This document shows positions 51,827 to 60,563 of a stretch of 64,000 nucleotides of DNA, in pieces. How positions within the stretch are numbered: the first letter of the stretch is position 1; every line of letters starts with the position of its first letter. Under the pieces are notes generated by a model. It was given only the letters and a program-made list of their open reading frames with translations, was not told the origin of the DNA and searched no databases. The translations under genes and the position numbers were made by a program. The stretch is taken from positions 186,001 to 250,000 of the forward strand of contig NZ_AP028634.1 in NCBI RefSeq assembly GCF_033097485.1, in the 5' to 3' direction. This DNA is from Pyrofollis japonicus (GTDB taxonomy: Archaea > Thermoproteota > Thermoprotei_A > Sulfolobales > Pyrodictiaceae).

Positions 51827-52819
51827 TCAGCACTCGGGTTTCATTACTGTTATAGCCTTATCCAGCTCTGCTACGTCTTCTAGCCTGCTAGGAGGCTTCT
51901 CGACATGGGATATTAGGGCTAGCAGGGCTGGAGGCCTAGTCATGCAGCAGATTTTCTTGGCCTCGGCTATCTGGGTCTTCTCAATACCGTCGGTGCCGAG
52001 TATGGCGGCCTTCTCGGCCATGACTCTGTTTACTACTAGTAGCTTTACCCTTGAGCCCATCTCCTTTATTCGCTCAACAACCATTTTCGCTTCATAGATC
52101 GGGAGGGGCTCTGGGGTCGCGACAATAACGAAGCTTGTGCGCTCCGGCCTTCTCACGCTATCCCATAGTGCTTTGTACCTCTCCTCCATCTCGTAGAGCT
52201 TGTCCAGAACAGGGTCATGTATCTCCTCTCGGCGGCCAAGGGCATTAGCTATAGCGTAGCGTATGGAGACTATTCTCTCGCGTAGCTCTCTGAGCCTCGC
52301 CACCCAGAACAAGTGGACGCGTGGAAGCATGACGACGCGGAGAGCTATGCCGGTCGGAGGAGTATCGACAACGATGAAGTCCATGTCGCGTCTCTCGTAT
52401 AGCTCGCTGAGTATGCGCAGGAAGACCTCCTCCTCGAAGCCCGGGGAGTCGCGTATAGCCTTGAGCACATCATCAGCGGACAGCGCGGTGAGCGCCGGTA
52501 TAAGGCGCCTCAGCAGCACCATGTACTCCTCTGAGAGCTTCCTAGCATAACGGTCAACTTCGTATTGTACCGCAAACAGGTTCGGGGCAACCTCTTTCTC
52601 TACAAGTGGCTTGGGGAGCTCAAGATACTCGAGCAGGTGCTTCGCCGGGTCAAGGCTTGCGAGCAGAACTTTGAAGCCTTTACGGGAAAGCTCGTAAGCC
52701 AGCCTAATGCTGACAGTCGTTTTACCGACACCGCCCTTGCCCATGACGACTATGATGTGGGGCCTCTCTACCCCGGGTTCCACGAAGCTAGAGAGCAGCG
52801 CCACCTTGCTCTTCACCAC
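51827..52819 (-). CDS. ArsA/TRC40-family (Get3-like) ATPase
   Basis: 330 residues. Deviant P-loop VMGKGGVGKTTVSIRL with the signature Lys, LLASLDPAKH (switch I region) and IVVDTPPTG (switch II), with helical inserts and RTSFVIVATPEPLPIYEAKMV. The family includes arsenite pump ATPases and Get3, which carries tail-anchored membrane proteins; archaeal members are mostly Get3-like. No arsB or arsR is nearby, which argues for the Get3-like role. It overlaps the upstream small gene by 7 bases and precedes the NUDIX gene. Confidence 0.88.
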   Translation of the reverse strand: MVKSKVALLSSFVEPGVERPHIIVVMGKGGVGKTTVSIRLAYELSRKGFKVLLASLDPAKHLLEYLELPKPLVEKEVAPNLFAVQYEVDRYARKLSEEYMVLLRRLIPALTALSADDVLKAIRDSPGFEEEVFLRILSELYERRDMDFIVVDTPPTGIALRVVMLPRVHLFWVARLRELRERIVSIRYAIANALGRREEIHDPVLDKLYEMEERYKALWDSVRRPERTSFVIVATPEPLPIYEAKMVVERIKEMGSRVKLLVVNRVMAEKAAILGTDGIEKTQIAEAKKICCMTRPPALLALISHVEKPPSRLEDVAELDKAITVMKPEC

Positions 52820-53127
52820 TCACCGCCCATGCTACTGAACAAGTCTGCTATCGTGTCGGCGCCACGCCATGTACGGTTGAACAGTATATTCACCTCTTTT
52901 TCGAGATGGGGTGCCAGCTCCGCTGCAACGCTGAGAGGGGCTAGGGGTAGCCCAACTAGGCCACCAAGTATCATTGTCAGGAAGGCATGCTCGAGCTCCA
53001 AGTACTCTATTTCGAGCGCCTCTACACGCTGCTCGATAAGCGCCTGGTTCATCCCAACAACAAGTTCTTTTAATTCCTTAAACAGCTTCTTTACTCGATC
53101 AGTTACCACAACCGTGCACCCACGCAC
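52813..53127 (-). CDS. Small helical protein upstream of the ArsA-type ATPase
   Basis: 104 residues, GTG start. The first half is a long coiled helix (VKKLFKELKELVVGMNQALI, then EQRVEALEIEYLELEHAFL), the middle a hydrophobic stretch (TMILGGLVGLPLAPLSVAA), and the tail NILFNRTWRGADTIADLF. Its end overlaps the ATPase start by 7 bases, so translation is probably coupled and the products may form a complex. No known family. Confidence 0.65.
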   Translation of the reverse strand: MRGCTVVVTDRVKKLFKELKELVVGMNQALIEQRVEALEIEYLELEHAFLTMILGGLVGLPLAPLSVAAELAPHLEKEVNILFNRTWRGADTIADLFSSMGGEW

Positions 53128-53264
53128 CCAGATAACAACATTATCCTAGGATATCATTAACCTTATTCCAAATCACAGATAATGCCATAAAAAGCATGAA
53201 GAGGGAATAGAGAAGGAAAGCGGGAATACTCCCGACAAAAAACGGTGTTGAGGAACTATGCGCG

Positions 53265-55085
53265 CTACCTTCTCGCAGGCGCAGTCTTGGCTATCTTTGC
53301 CTTGCTGAGTCCCTGCACGTATAGGTAGATTAGCAAGAAGTCTATGATCAGCGATATTACTACTAGGCTTCCCGCACCGTACTTCTGTATTGTCGGTAGC
53401 TTTGGCATCACCTTTACAGTCCACCACGCTAGTCCGGTTGTTACCGTTATCCATAGGAACCATGCCGGGACCTGTATTAGCCAGTTAATCGAGCCCCTGA
53501 CCTGTAGTACTGCGTATGCCCATAGCGCGGCAGTCAGCAAGGCTAGGGCGGCGAGCAGCTGGTTTGTACCAGCAAAGGCTGGCCATATCACGTTGTACGC
53601 TGGCGCAGGCTTGCCGCCTATGACTACGTTGGGGTATGCTAGCACCACGCCCATGATTACTGCGAGAGCGCTGGCAACGTAGCGGTTGGCTATGGCTACG
53701 TATGCTGTGCGGCTCTTCTCTTCCAGCCAGTCGAACATCTCCTGCCAGGCAAATCTTCCTAGACGCGTAGCAGTGTCTAGCGTTGTAAGGATGAACGATG
53801 CCAGGGCCATTGCGGCGAACTTCGCCATGGTTGAGCCAACTGTTGTTACACTGCCGAATGCCTTGCCCAGCATGTAGCCGTAGCCATAGGTGAACCTGTG
53901 CACCTTGTCTAGAACAAGTATGTTCTTGCTAATGTATGCGTTGATTGTCTCCTGGCCTACGCCCATGGCTTTTAGTAGTTGCGGGAAGTCTGGCTGCTTC
54001 CACGCAAGGGCTATTGGCAGTATTACTGCGAAGCTGGAGACAGCTCCCTCTGTCAACATGCCGCCGTAGCCGACGAATAGGGCGTCTAGCTCGTTTGCTA
54101 GCTGCTTGCTAGTGGTGCCGCTCGCTACTACGCTGTGGAAGCCGCTCAGCGCGCCACAGGCAATTATCAATGGTATTGCTGGCCAGAAGGGTGTTGGTTC
54201 TCCAGCGAATATCTTTGGTGCGAAAGAGGTGTAGGCTGGGCCGCTGAGAGGCTTAGCTATGACTATGAGTCCTCCGACTACGCCTAGCAGGACGAATGAC
54301 CACAGCACGTAGGCGTTTAGGTAGTCGCGTGGCTGTAGCAGATACCATACTGGTAGCACGCTTGCAAGGAACGAGTACAGTGCTAGGAGGATTATCCACA
54401 TGTGGTAGGGGTCTATGGTGAACCCGGCTATCTTGGTTGTTGGCGTGAGGAATGGATATTTCATCGCATACGCTATGGCGATGAACAGCATTACTACGCC
54501 TATTATTGAGCTCTGTGCTGGCGTTAAGCCGGTACGGTATAGGAGCAGGCCAACGCCTATAGCTATTGGCATGTAGAGGAGTGCGAGTGTGGCAACTGAA
54601 GGTATTGACGCCATTAGCTTCGCGGCGACGCTGATAAATGCCGCGAGCACTAGGATTAGCGCTGCGTAGACGTATAGTAGGAACACGTATCGCGCCTTAC
54701 GGCCCATGACGTTCTCGGAGACGCTCATTATTGAGAGGCCGCCGTGCCGCACACTAGCCATTAGGGAAAGGTAGTCGTGGACTGCTCCTATGAATACGTT
54801 GCCGAAGAGTACCCATATGATTGGCAAGAACCATCCATAGGCCATCGCGATGGCTGGGCCTACGATGGGGCCTGCACCAGCGATGCTGGCGAAGTGGTGG
54901 CCATAGAGCACGTACTTGTTTGTCGGCACGTAGTCTATGCCATCATACTTGGTATAGGCTGGTGTAGGCCTATTGGGATCAGCCTTTACAACCTTCTCTT
55001 GAAGAATCTTCTTACCGTAGTATATGTAGGCTAGGATATAGGCCACGAGAACGGTTAGAACTATTGCTCCAGCGGGCGCGCCCAT
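53265..55085 (-). CDS. cstA: Carbon starvation protein CstA family transporter
   Basis: 606 residues, about 15 membrane helices. The N-terminal signature YVPTNKYVLYGHHFASIAGAGPIVGP is diagnostic for CstA, and GNVFIGAVHDYLSLMASVRHGG and WPAFAGTNQLLAALALLTAA follow. CstA proteins import pyruvate or peptides, often when carbon is scarce. The small membrane protein gene ends 13 bases upstream and is probably co-transcribed, so the promoter with the AACACATGTTAA element (55354-55375) would drive both genes. The start is ATG or GTG near 55085. Confidence 0.93.
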   Translation of the reverse strand: MGAPAGAIVLTVLVAYILAYIYYGKKILQEKVVKADPNRPTPAYTKYDGIDYVPTNKYVLYGHHFASIAGAGPIVGPAIAMAYGWFLPIIWVLFGNVFIGAVHDYLSLMASVRHGGLSIMSVSENVMGRKARYVFLLYVYAALILVLAAFISVAAKLMASIPSVATLALLYMPIAIGVGLLLYRTGLTPAQSSIIGVVMLFIAIAYAMKYPFLTPTTKIAGFTIDPYHMWIILLALYSFLASVLPVWYLLQPRDYLNAYVLWSFVLLGVVGGLIVIAKPLSGPAYTSFAPKIFAGEPTPFWPAIPLIIACGALSGFHSVVASGTTSKQLANELDALFVGYGGMLTEGAVSSFAVILPIALAWKQPDFPQLLKAMGVGQETINAYISKNILVLDKVHRFTYGYGYMLGKAFGSVTTVGSTMAKFAAMALASFILTTLDTATRLGRFAWQEMFDWLEEKSRTAYVAIANRYVASALAVIMGVVLAYPNVVIGGKPAPAYNVIWPAFAGTNQLLAALALLTAALWAYAVLQVRGSINWLIQVPAWFLWITVTTGLAWWTVKVMPKLPTIQKYGAGSLVVISLIIDFLLIYLYVQGLSKAKIAKTAPARR

Positions 55086-55098
55086 CCAGCCTCACCCC

Positions 55099-55347
55099 CT
55101 AACTGGTGCTTTGTTTTTCCTTGGCGGCTTCGCGCCTCAGCTTTGCCGGTGCCTCGCCGAAGTACAGCGCTGGCCCCACTATGATGAAGTACCATCCTAG
55201 AATCATGCTAATGGCATCGCTTGTCCAGGCGCTCTTTGAGCCTATCTTGCCGTGAATTGGGCCTATGACGAAGGCGTAGATCATGAGTATTAGCCCTATT
55301 GCTGTTAGCAGAGCCCCAGTCGCTTTTACCGCAGGGTGGTGCGCCAT
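55099..55347 (-). CDS. Small two-helix membrane protein, CstA partner
   Basis: 82 residues from ATG 55347, which has AGGTGG 6 nt upstream (55359-55354). A GTG at 55356 would overlap that ribosome site. Two membrane helices (ATGALLTAIGLILMIYAFVIG and MILGWYFIIVGPALYFG) and a charged tail (AKLRREAAKEKQSTS). Bacterial CstA genes often have a short companion (YbdD), but this protein does not obviously match it. It may be a regulatory or stabilising subunit of the transporter. Confidence 0.7.
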   Translation of the reverse strand: MAHHPAVKATGALLTAIGLILMIYAFVIGPIHGKIGSKSAWTSDAISMILGWYFIIVGPALYFGEAPAKLRREAAKEKQSTS

Positions 55348-55353
55348 GCGTCC

Positions 55354-55375
55354 CACCTAGCTTAACATGTGTTTA
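55354..55375 (-). promoter_or_regulatory. Second copy of the CACCTAG/AACAC-TGTTAA element
   Basis: Plus strand CACCTAGCTTAACATGTGTTTA aligns with 2351-2373 with one base missing and a few changes. On the minus strand the order is a TATA-like box (55385-55376 region), AACACATGTTAA, GCTAGGTGG including the ribosome site, then ATG 55347. The long flanking inverted arm present at the first copy is lost here. Confidence 0.45.
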
Positions 55376-55609
55376 TTACTATATCCTGATTACCTCTTGT
55401 AACCATTATAGAGGGAGGGGAAAAAGTGGTATATTTAAAGAATTTGCAAAGCCCCCGATTATTCTAACTAATTGTATTGGATTCTTAAAAGTAATACATC
55501 GTATTTTCTCTGTATTTTGCGTCCTAAATCCTTTGTCAAGTATTGAGGAAACTGCATAGGAGTATATTACCCTAGTCTGAAGGAACCCGTGAGCCGGTGA
55601 AGAAGCAAC

Positions 55610-56263
55610 TTGAATACTTGGTGGCTCATGTTCTCAATCATAGTTATTATATCATCGCTTAGCGTGCTCTGGTTCTTCCAGATGAGGAGGCTCATGATAA
55701 GACACATGAGGCTCGTCATAGGTCTCTTAGAGAGAGTGCTTAGGCCCCGTGATAAGACATATACGCTCCTCGGCTACCTTGTCGGCTTTCGCGCAGAGTA
55801 TCGCCTTAGCTCGGAGAAGGTGCCAAAGGCCTGGGCGCTGTACATGATTCCTCCCCACCATGTTCTCCTCTATGTACCTGTAATACTTGTTGGGCGTAGG
55901 AAGGAGAGGCTTGAGCTGACTTTTAGGCTGTCTAAGCCTCCTGGCGGTGAGGCACACCTCTACGATCCCCGGGACAAGGCTGTTAAGAGGCTCGTCGAGA
56001 ACGATGTAAGGAATTATAAGGGCAGACTATATAACAGGGAGGTCGTCGTCAAGGATAGGCTGTTCCACGCCCTCTATAGCGATGAAGAGGCCCTCCTCCA
56101 TGTGAGGCGTGTCGCCGAGAGCCTTGTAGAGCTTGTTGACTTGAAGCGCGTCACATTGGCGTCAAGGTTCTCGGCGTTCCATGTATCCTTTGTACCCAGG
56201 ATAGGCGCTCTTGAAGAAGCACTTGAAAAGATAATTGAGCACGCCTATAGGCTTGCACGGTAA
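55610..56263 (+). CDS. Membrane-anchored protein of unknown function
   Basis: 217 residues. One N-terminal helix (LMFSIIVIISSLSVLWFFQM) is followed by a cytosolic basic domain with alternating strands (RAEYRLSSEKVPKAWALYM, then VLLYVPVILVGRRKERLELTF) and a helical end. Positive charge just after the helix suggests an outside-in anchor with the domain in the cytosol. No family recognised. Monocistronic, divergent from the CstA operon. The start is TTG. Confidence 0.65.
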   Translation: MNTWWLMFSIIVIISSLSVLWFFQMRRLMIRHMRLVIGLLERVLRPRDKTYTLLGYLVGFRAEYRLSSEKVPKAWALYMIPPHHVLLYVPVILVGRRKERLELTFRLSKPPGGEAHLYDPRDKAVKRLVENDVRNYKGRLYNREVVVKDRLFHALYSDEEALLHVRRVAESLVELVDLKRVTLASRFSAFHVSFVPRIGALEEALEKIIEHAYRLAR

Positions 56264-56403
56264 CGTGTACGAGATAGCATAGAAGCCAGGCAGGGTTTCA
56301 GCGGGTCCACTGTCTTCACACCCCTCCGCCACGTAGAGGGGTCTAGCCCGCCACACTCATCACTATCGTCGTGATTCCTCTCTGTCCCTCTGTTCCGGGA
56401 CGA

Positions 56404-57780
56404 CTATCGTGGTAGTCCTCCTATTTTCTTTGCCTCCTCGAGGAAGTTTTCGAGCACCGTTATGAATTGCTCGGCGTCGCTCCAAGTATGCTTTATCGAT
56501 GCAAGCAGGTGGGCCATGTGCTCCGAGACATATAGGATCCCGTTTACCCTAGCATATAGGTTAAATGCCTCGTAAACCTTCTTGCTCCACCTATTCTCTA
56601 CTGCTTCTCTCGCCGAGCGTGGCCTGCTCCTCGTAAAGTGTATCCCGACGATGCTGCCAGCGCCCGTTGACCAGCAGACATCGCCGTACCGAGAGCAGAC
56701 GCTGTCCATCTTTCTCCGGGCATTGTCCCAGAGACTATTCATCTTCTCGTAGACGCCGGGGTGTTCTGCAAGATACTTGACGGTGGCGTATCCGGCCAGT
56801 ATTGTCAAGGGGTTACCTGTGAACGTTCCCCCGTGGAAGCTGCGCTGACGTGGATTCGGGTAGCGAAGGTGGTCTAGTAGCTGCATTATCTCTTCTCTAG
56901 CACCGAAGGCTCCTGCACCCGGCACACCTCCACCAATAATCTTGCCCATGACGACTATGTCTGCCCGTACCCCGTAGTATTCCTGAGCTCCTCCGAGGCT
57001 TAGTCGGAGCCCAGTTATCACCTCGTCGAAGATTAGGAGGGAGCCATAATGGTCTGCAATTTCTCGTAGCCCCTTCAGAAACTCCCTCTCCGCTGGGATG
57101 GCGCCGCCGGCGCCGAGTACAGGCTCAACTATTATCGCTGCAACATCGTTGCCAAACTTCTTCATTAGTTCTTCTACACTGCCTAGGTCATTGTACTTGG
57201 CGACAAGCGTGTAGCGTAGACAGTCCTCTATTAGTCCCAGACTCTCTGGGCCCTCGTAGGGAGGAGTAACCCCGACGTGGAGGGGGTCGTAGCCTCCGTG
57301 CCAGCCGCCCTCGAACTTGATAATGTATTTTCTGCCCGTGTAGGCTCTCGCGAGCCTGACCGCGTACATGTTTGCCTCTGTGCCGCTGTTAGTGAACCTT
57401 ACCTGCTCTACGCCCGGCACTATCCTCGCTAGTAGCTCCGCGTACTCGATTGCATAGGGGTTCTCGAAGCCGAGGTGCGTGCCTAGCTCCGGCGCGTTTT
57501 CGAGAACCTTCCTGACAACCTCGTGTCGATGGCCCAGGATCAGGGCACCGTGGCCCATCCAGTAGTCGATGTAGCGATTGCCGTCAACGTCCCAGATATG
57601 CTGTGCTTCTCCGCGCTCGACGAAGACAGGGTATGGGCTGAGCCATCGTATCTGGTAGGTGACTCCCCCGGGTAGGACCTTGCGTGCTCTCTCGTAGAGC
57701 CTCCTAGACCCTGGCGTGAACTCGACGTACTTCTCCTCGAGGCGCTTGCGGAGCTCTTCTAGGGCCTCCTCGTGGCTCAT
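56404..57780 (-). CDS. Class III aminotransferase, glutamate-1-semialdehyde aminomutase-like
   Basis: 458 residues. PLP fold type I: WDVDGNRYIDYWMGHGALI, VRFTNSGTEANMYAVRLAR, LIFDEVITGLRLSLGG and VVMGKIIGGGVPGAGAFG, where Lys is the Schiff-base residue. The group holds GSA aminomutase (tetrapyrrole synthesis) and many amine transaminases. Its start overlaps by 4 bases the stop of the upstream dehydrogenase gene, and no other haem gene is present, so I favour a different amine or amino-acid reaction coupled to the dehydrogenase. The ATG at 57780 is firm. Confidence 0.88.
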   Translation of the reverse strand: MSHEEALEELRKRLEEKYVEFTPGSRRLYERARKVLPGGVTYQIRWLSPYPVFVERGEAQHIWDVDGNRYIDYWMGHGALILGHRHEVVRKVLENAPELGTHLGFENPYAIEYAELLARIVPGVEQVRFTNSGTEANMYAVRLARAYTGRKYIIKFEGGWHGGYDPLHVGVTPPYEGPESLGLIEDCLRYTLVAKYNDLGSVEELMKKFGNDVAAIIVEPVLGAGGAIPAEREFLKGLREIADHYGSLLIFDEVITGLRLSLGGAQEYYGVRADIVVMGKIIGGGVPGAGAFGAREEIMQLLDHLRYPNPRQRSFHGGTFTGNPLTILAGYATVKYLAEHPGVYEKMNSLWDNARRKMDSVCSRYGDVCWSTGAGSIVGIHFTRSRPRSAREAVENRWSKKVYEAFNLYARVNGILYVSEHMAHLLASIKHTWSDAEQFITVLENFLEEAKKIGGLPR

Positions 57781-58769
57781 CCCTGCTTCACCAGGAACTT
57801 GGGCCTAAAGGGGACGAGATCCATCATTGTAAGGAGGCCGGGACCGTAACCAGGTATGGCTTCAGCCATGTGCAGTAGCACTGATGCTGTGCCCGCATCG
57901 CCGGGGGTTCCGGTGCTCCTCCACTTGACCGTGTAGTCTTTGCCCTCGATTACCACCTCCTCGTACTCGGGTGCACCGACATACGCGTGGAACTCTATGC
58001 GGACTATCTCGCGGCCCCCAGCATAGGCTGCGCCATAGCCCTTTAGCCCGAGGTTCTTACCCGCCTCGACGCGCACACCGCTAGACTCTGTAGCAGACTC
58101 TGCGACAACGACCTCTTGGGCCTCGACCACCCTCTCGGGCTGGATGCCCGCTGCATCCGCGACTAGGAGAACGGACTCGGCGTACCCCACGTGGCCTGTG
58201 AGCTCGCCGCGCTCAAGCTTCTCCCTAACCTCGGCCGGGTCTAGGCCTATACCTATCTTCCTGCGGAAAGGCTCCCTCCTCTTAGCGGCGTCCAGGCTCC
58301 TAACAGCATGGATCCTTCTGACTAGGTGGAAGGGCGCAGAGAGCACAACGAGGAGCGTATCAAGCAAGAATCCCGGATTTATCCCGGCTCCGAGCACTGC
58401 TACACCGTATTGGCCAGCCTTCTCGTCCAGCTTGCGTGCAAGGATCGGGTAACGATACCACGGGTACGCGAGGGTCTCACAAGTTGAAACCACGTCTCTC
58501 CGCATCTCGATTACACGGGTAAGCTGGGGGTATACTTTGTCCAGATACGAGCCCGTGGCATGTATAACCACGTCTGCCTGGGCGAGAACAGAGGGGTCAC
58601 TGCTTATCTTTACGCCAAGCTTCTCGCCGAGACCCATGACTTCTCCGATATCGCGGCCAACAAGCCTAGGATCAATGTCAACAGCAGCCACTACTTCATG
58701 GCCCCGCTCGAGGCCAAGCCTCGCGGTTAGGCGCGCAATTGCGCCAAAACCGTAAAAGCCTAGACGCAT
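57777..58769 (-). CDS. Diaminopentanoate dehydrogenase/DapB-like NAD(P) oxidoreductase
   Basis: About 330 residues from ATG 58769 (MRLGFYGFGAIARL); a start at 58805 would add 12 residues. The Rossmann motif GFYGFGAIARLTAR, VVIHATGSYLDKVYP, VVSTCETLAYPWY and LGAGINPGFLLDTLLV fit the dihydrodipicolinate-reductase-like family that includes 2,4-diaminopentanoate dehydrogenase (Ord). It overlaps the aminotransferase gene by 4 bases, so the proteins are made together. Oxidative or reductive deamination of a diamino acid, followed or preceded by transamination, is a reasonable inference. Confidence 0.78.
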   Translation of the reverse strand: MRLGFYGFGAIARLTARLGLERGHEVVAAVDIDPRLVGRDIGEVMGLGEKLGVKISSDPSVLAQADVVIHATGSYLDKVYPQLTRVIEMRRDVVSTCETLAYPWYRYPILARKLDEKAGQYGVAVLGAGINPGFLLDTLLVVLSAPFHLVRRIHAVRSLDAAKRREPFRRKIGIGLDPAEVREKLERGELTGHVGYAESVLLVADAAGIQPERVVEAQEVVVAESATESSGVRVEAGKNLGLKGYGAAYAGGREIVRIEFHAYVGAPEYEEVVIEGKDYTVKWRSTGTPGDAGTASVLLHMAEAIPGYGPGLLTMMDLVPFRPKFLVKQG

Positions 58770-58950
58770 AACCCATGCATGCCTCCGGACGCTCGCTTGT
58801 TCCACTGTTCAACCACTCCGAGCCCCCGGGATAGAAAAAGGCGGCGACAAACAATGCAGCGAAATAGCTTAAGTGTTGATACGCAAGGCTCGTTACCCGT
58901 ATTTAGGGGCCATGTGCCTCCTCTAAGGAGTCTAGAGGGGGAATCAAGTC

Positions 58951-59811
58951 TTGTCGAGGAAACGTATGCGCTTCGGGCCTGCAGGCAAACCGGTTGACAT
59001 GAAGAGCGGCGACTACGTAAAAGCCGTAGAGTATGTTGCCAAGGAGGGCCTCGACGCTATGGAGTATGAGGCTGTGAGAGGGGTTAGGATAAGCGAGGCC
59101 AAGGCCCGCGCCATAGGAGAAGCTGCAAAGAAGTACGACGTGCTCCTATCAATGCATGCCCCATATTTCATAAACTTCGCGTCACCAGAGGAGCAGACCG
59201 TTAAGAAGAGCCAGGAGAGACTGAGGGCAGCAGTCCAGGCGTCATACTGGATGGGGGCCTACGCGGTCGTGTTCCACCCGGGCTACTACAAGGGCAACTC
59301 GAGCCCCGAAGAGGCATTGAAGCGCACAATAGAGGGGATAAGGCCTGTCGTGGAGTGGATGAAACAGGAGGGGGTCAAGGGAGTATGGATCGCACCGGAA
59401 ACAACAGGCAAGACAAGCCAGGTTGGAAGCATTGAGGAAGTGATAGCTATTTGCCGCGAGCTAGAAATGGCGCGGCCAGCAGTCGACTGGGCCCATCTCT
59501 ACGCGAGAAGCGAGGGAAAGTTTATCACAAAAATAGACGACGTTATCAAAGTCATAGAGTTCATTGAGAAAGAGCTTGGAAGCTGGGCTGTAAAGCCGCT
59601 CCACACTCACTTCAGCAAGATAGAGTACGGGAGGGGAGGGGAAAGAGAACATCACACCCTTGCTGAAGAGGAGTACGGGCCGGACTGGAGAATAGTGTGC
59701 CGCGGCTACAAGGAGACCGGCATAGAAGGGGTAATTATATCCGAGAGCCCTATCCTGGACAAAGACGCACTGGTAATGAAGAAGATATGTGCCGAAGAAG
59801 GCTATGTCTAG
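58951..59811 (+). CDS. nfo: Endonuclease IV-family TIM-barrel protein
   Basis: 286 residues. Zn-ligand segments of the Nfo/xylose-isomerase-like barrel are present: LSMHAPYFINFAS (His), AVVFHPGYYKG (His), WIAPETTGKTSQVGS (Glu), AVDWAHLYARSEG (Asp, His), LHTHFSKIEY (His) and IISESPIL (Glu). Endonuclease IV cuts DNA at abasic sites in base-excision repair; the three-metal site appears complete. The start is TTG with GAGGGGG upstream. A GCTTAAGTG box near 58866 may be the promoter. Confidence 0.9.
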   Translation: MSRKRMRFGPAGKPVDMKSGDYVKAVEYVAKEGLDAMEYEAVRGVRISEAKARAIGEAAKKYDVLLSMHAPYFINFASPEEQTVKKSQERLRAAVQASYWMGAYAVVFHPGYYKGNSSPEEALKRTIEGIRPVVEWMKQEGVKGVWIAPETTGKTSQVGSIEEVIAICRELEMARPAVDWAHLYARSEGKFITKIDDVIKVIEFIEKELGSWAVKPLHTHFSKIEYGRGGEREHHTLAEEEYGPDWRIVCRGYKETGIEGVIISESPILDKDALVMKKICAEEGYV

Positions 59812-59865
59812 GCAAAACTAGTGTTCAAAACCCTTTTGGCCTCCTCCAACAAGTAGGATAAGATC

Positions 59866-60357
59866 CTACTGAGTTTCCCCTGTCTTTGACTTTAGCCTCT
59901 TTATCACCGACTCGGCTAGCCTGGCGTGCTTCTTCTCCTCCTCAACAAGCAGCTCCAACAGCTTTCTAAGAGTGGTCCCAGGCTCGGCTAGGGGAACCAG
60001 GTCCTCGTAACTTGATTGTGCAAGCTTCTCCATGCTAATATGTGTCTCAACCATTTCTAGTACACGCTTCGCTTCCTCGGGGCCAGGCTTGTAGAGCAAG
60101 AGGTCGCGGGCAAACATGATCGTCGAGGTAATCGCCCTCATGAGCGCCCACGCTATTTCACGGTGAACTATACTGTCAAAGGCTATGAGGAAGAGCTCCC
60201 ACTTCGCGTGCTCATCTCTACAAGCCTTAGCCATGTCTCGGTAAGCCTTAGCCTCACACATCTCGTCTAAAGCAATCCCTTCAAGCATCTTCTTCATTTG
60301 CTCTAGCTGTGCTATCAGCTTCTCGATTCGCTCCTCGAGAGAAGCCGGGCTCGACAT
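59866..60357 (-). CDS. Ferritin-like four-helix protein
   Basis: 163 residues from ATG 60357, which has GGAGGG about 6 nt upstream; the GTG/ATG at 60372 overlaps that site. Helices carry di-metal ligands in ferritin/rubrerythrin order: DEMCEAKAYRDMA, FDSIVHREIAWALM, VETHISMEKLAQSSYEDL and VEEEKKHARLAE. The His in the middle pairs and the absence of a rubredoxin domain differ from rubrerythrin, so peroxide handling, iron storage or another di-metal reaction are all possible. Confidence 0.72.
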   Translation of the reverse strand: MSSPASLEERIEKLIAQLEQMKKMLEGIALDEMCEAKAYRDMAKACRDEHAKWELFLIAFDSIVHREIAWALMRAITSTIMFARDLLLYKPGPEEAKRVLEMVETHISMEKLAQSSYEDLVPLAEPGTTLRKLLELLVEEEKKHARLAESVIKRLKSKTGETQ

Positions 60358-60563
60358 AGAAGAACCCTCCAAACCCTACCTAGAGGAGGCTATGACGAGT
60401 ATTTAAGCGCGACTATGTAGTCCTTGGAGGCCCGCCACTTATTAGTATCTCGGAACACACTAGCATCGCACGAGGCAGGTAATAATTAAAGGACACAGAT
60501 TGCCCTAGTAATTACCCGACTTAGCGGCGACATAAGGGGAGTCCCGGAGGTTCCGCAGCCAAA

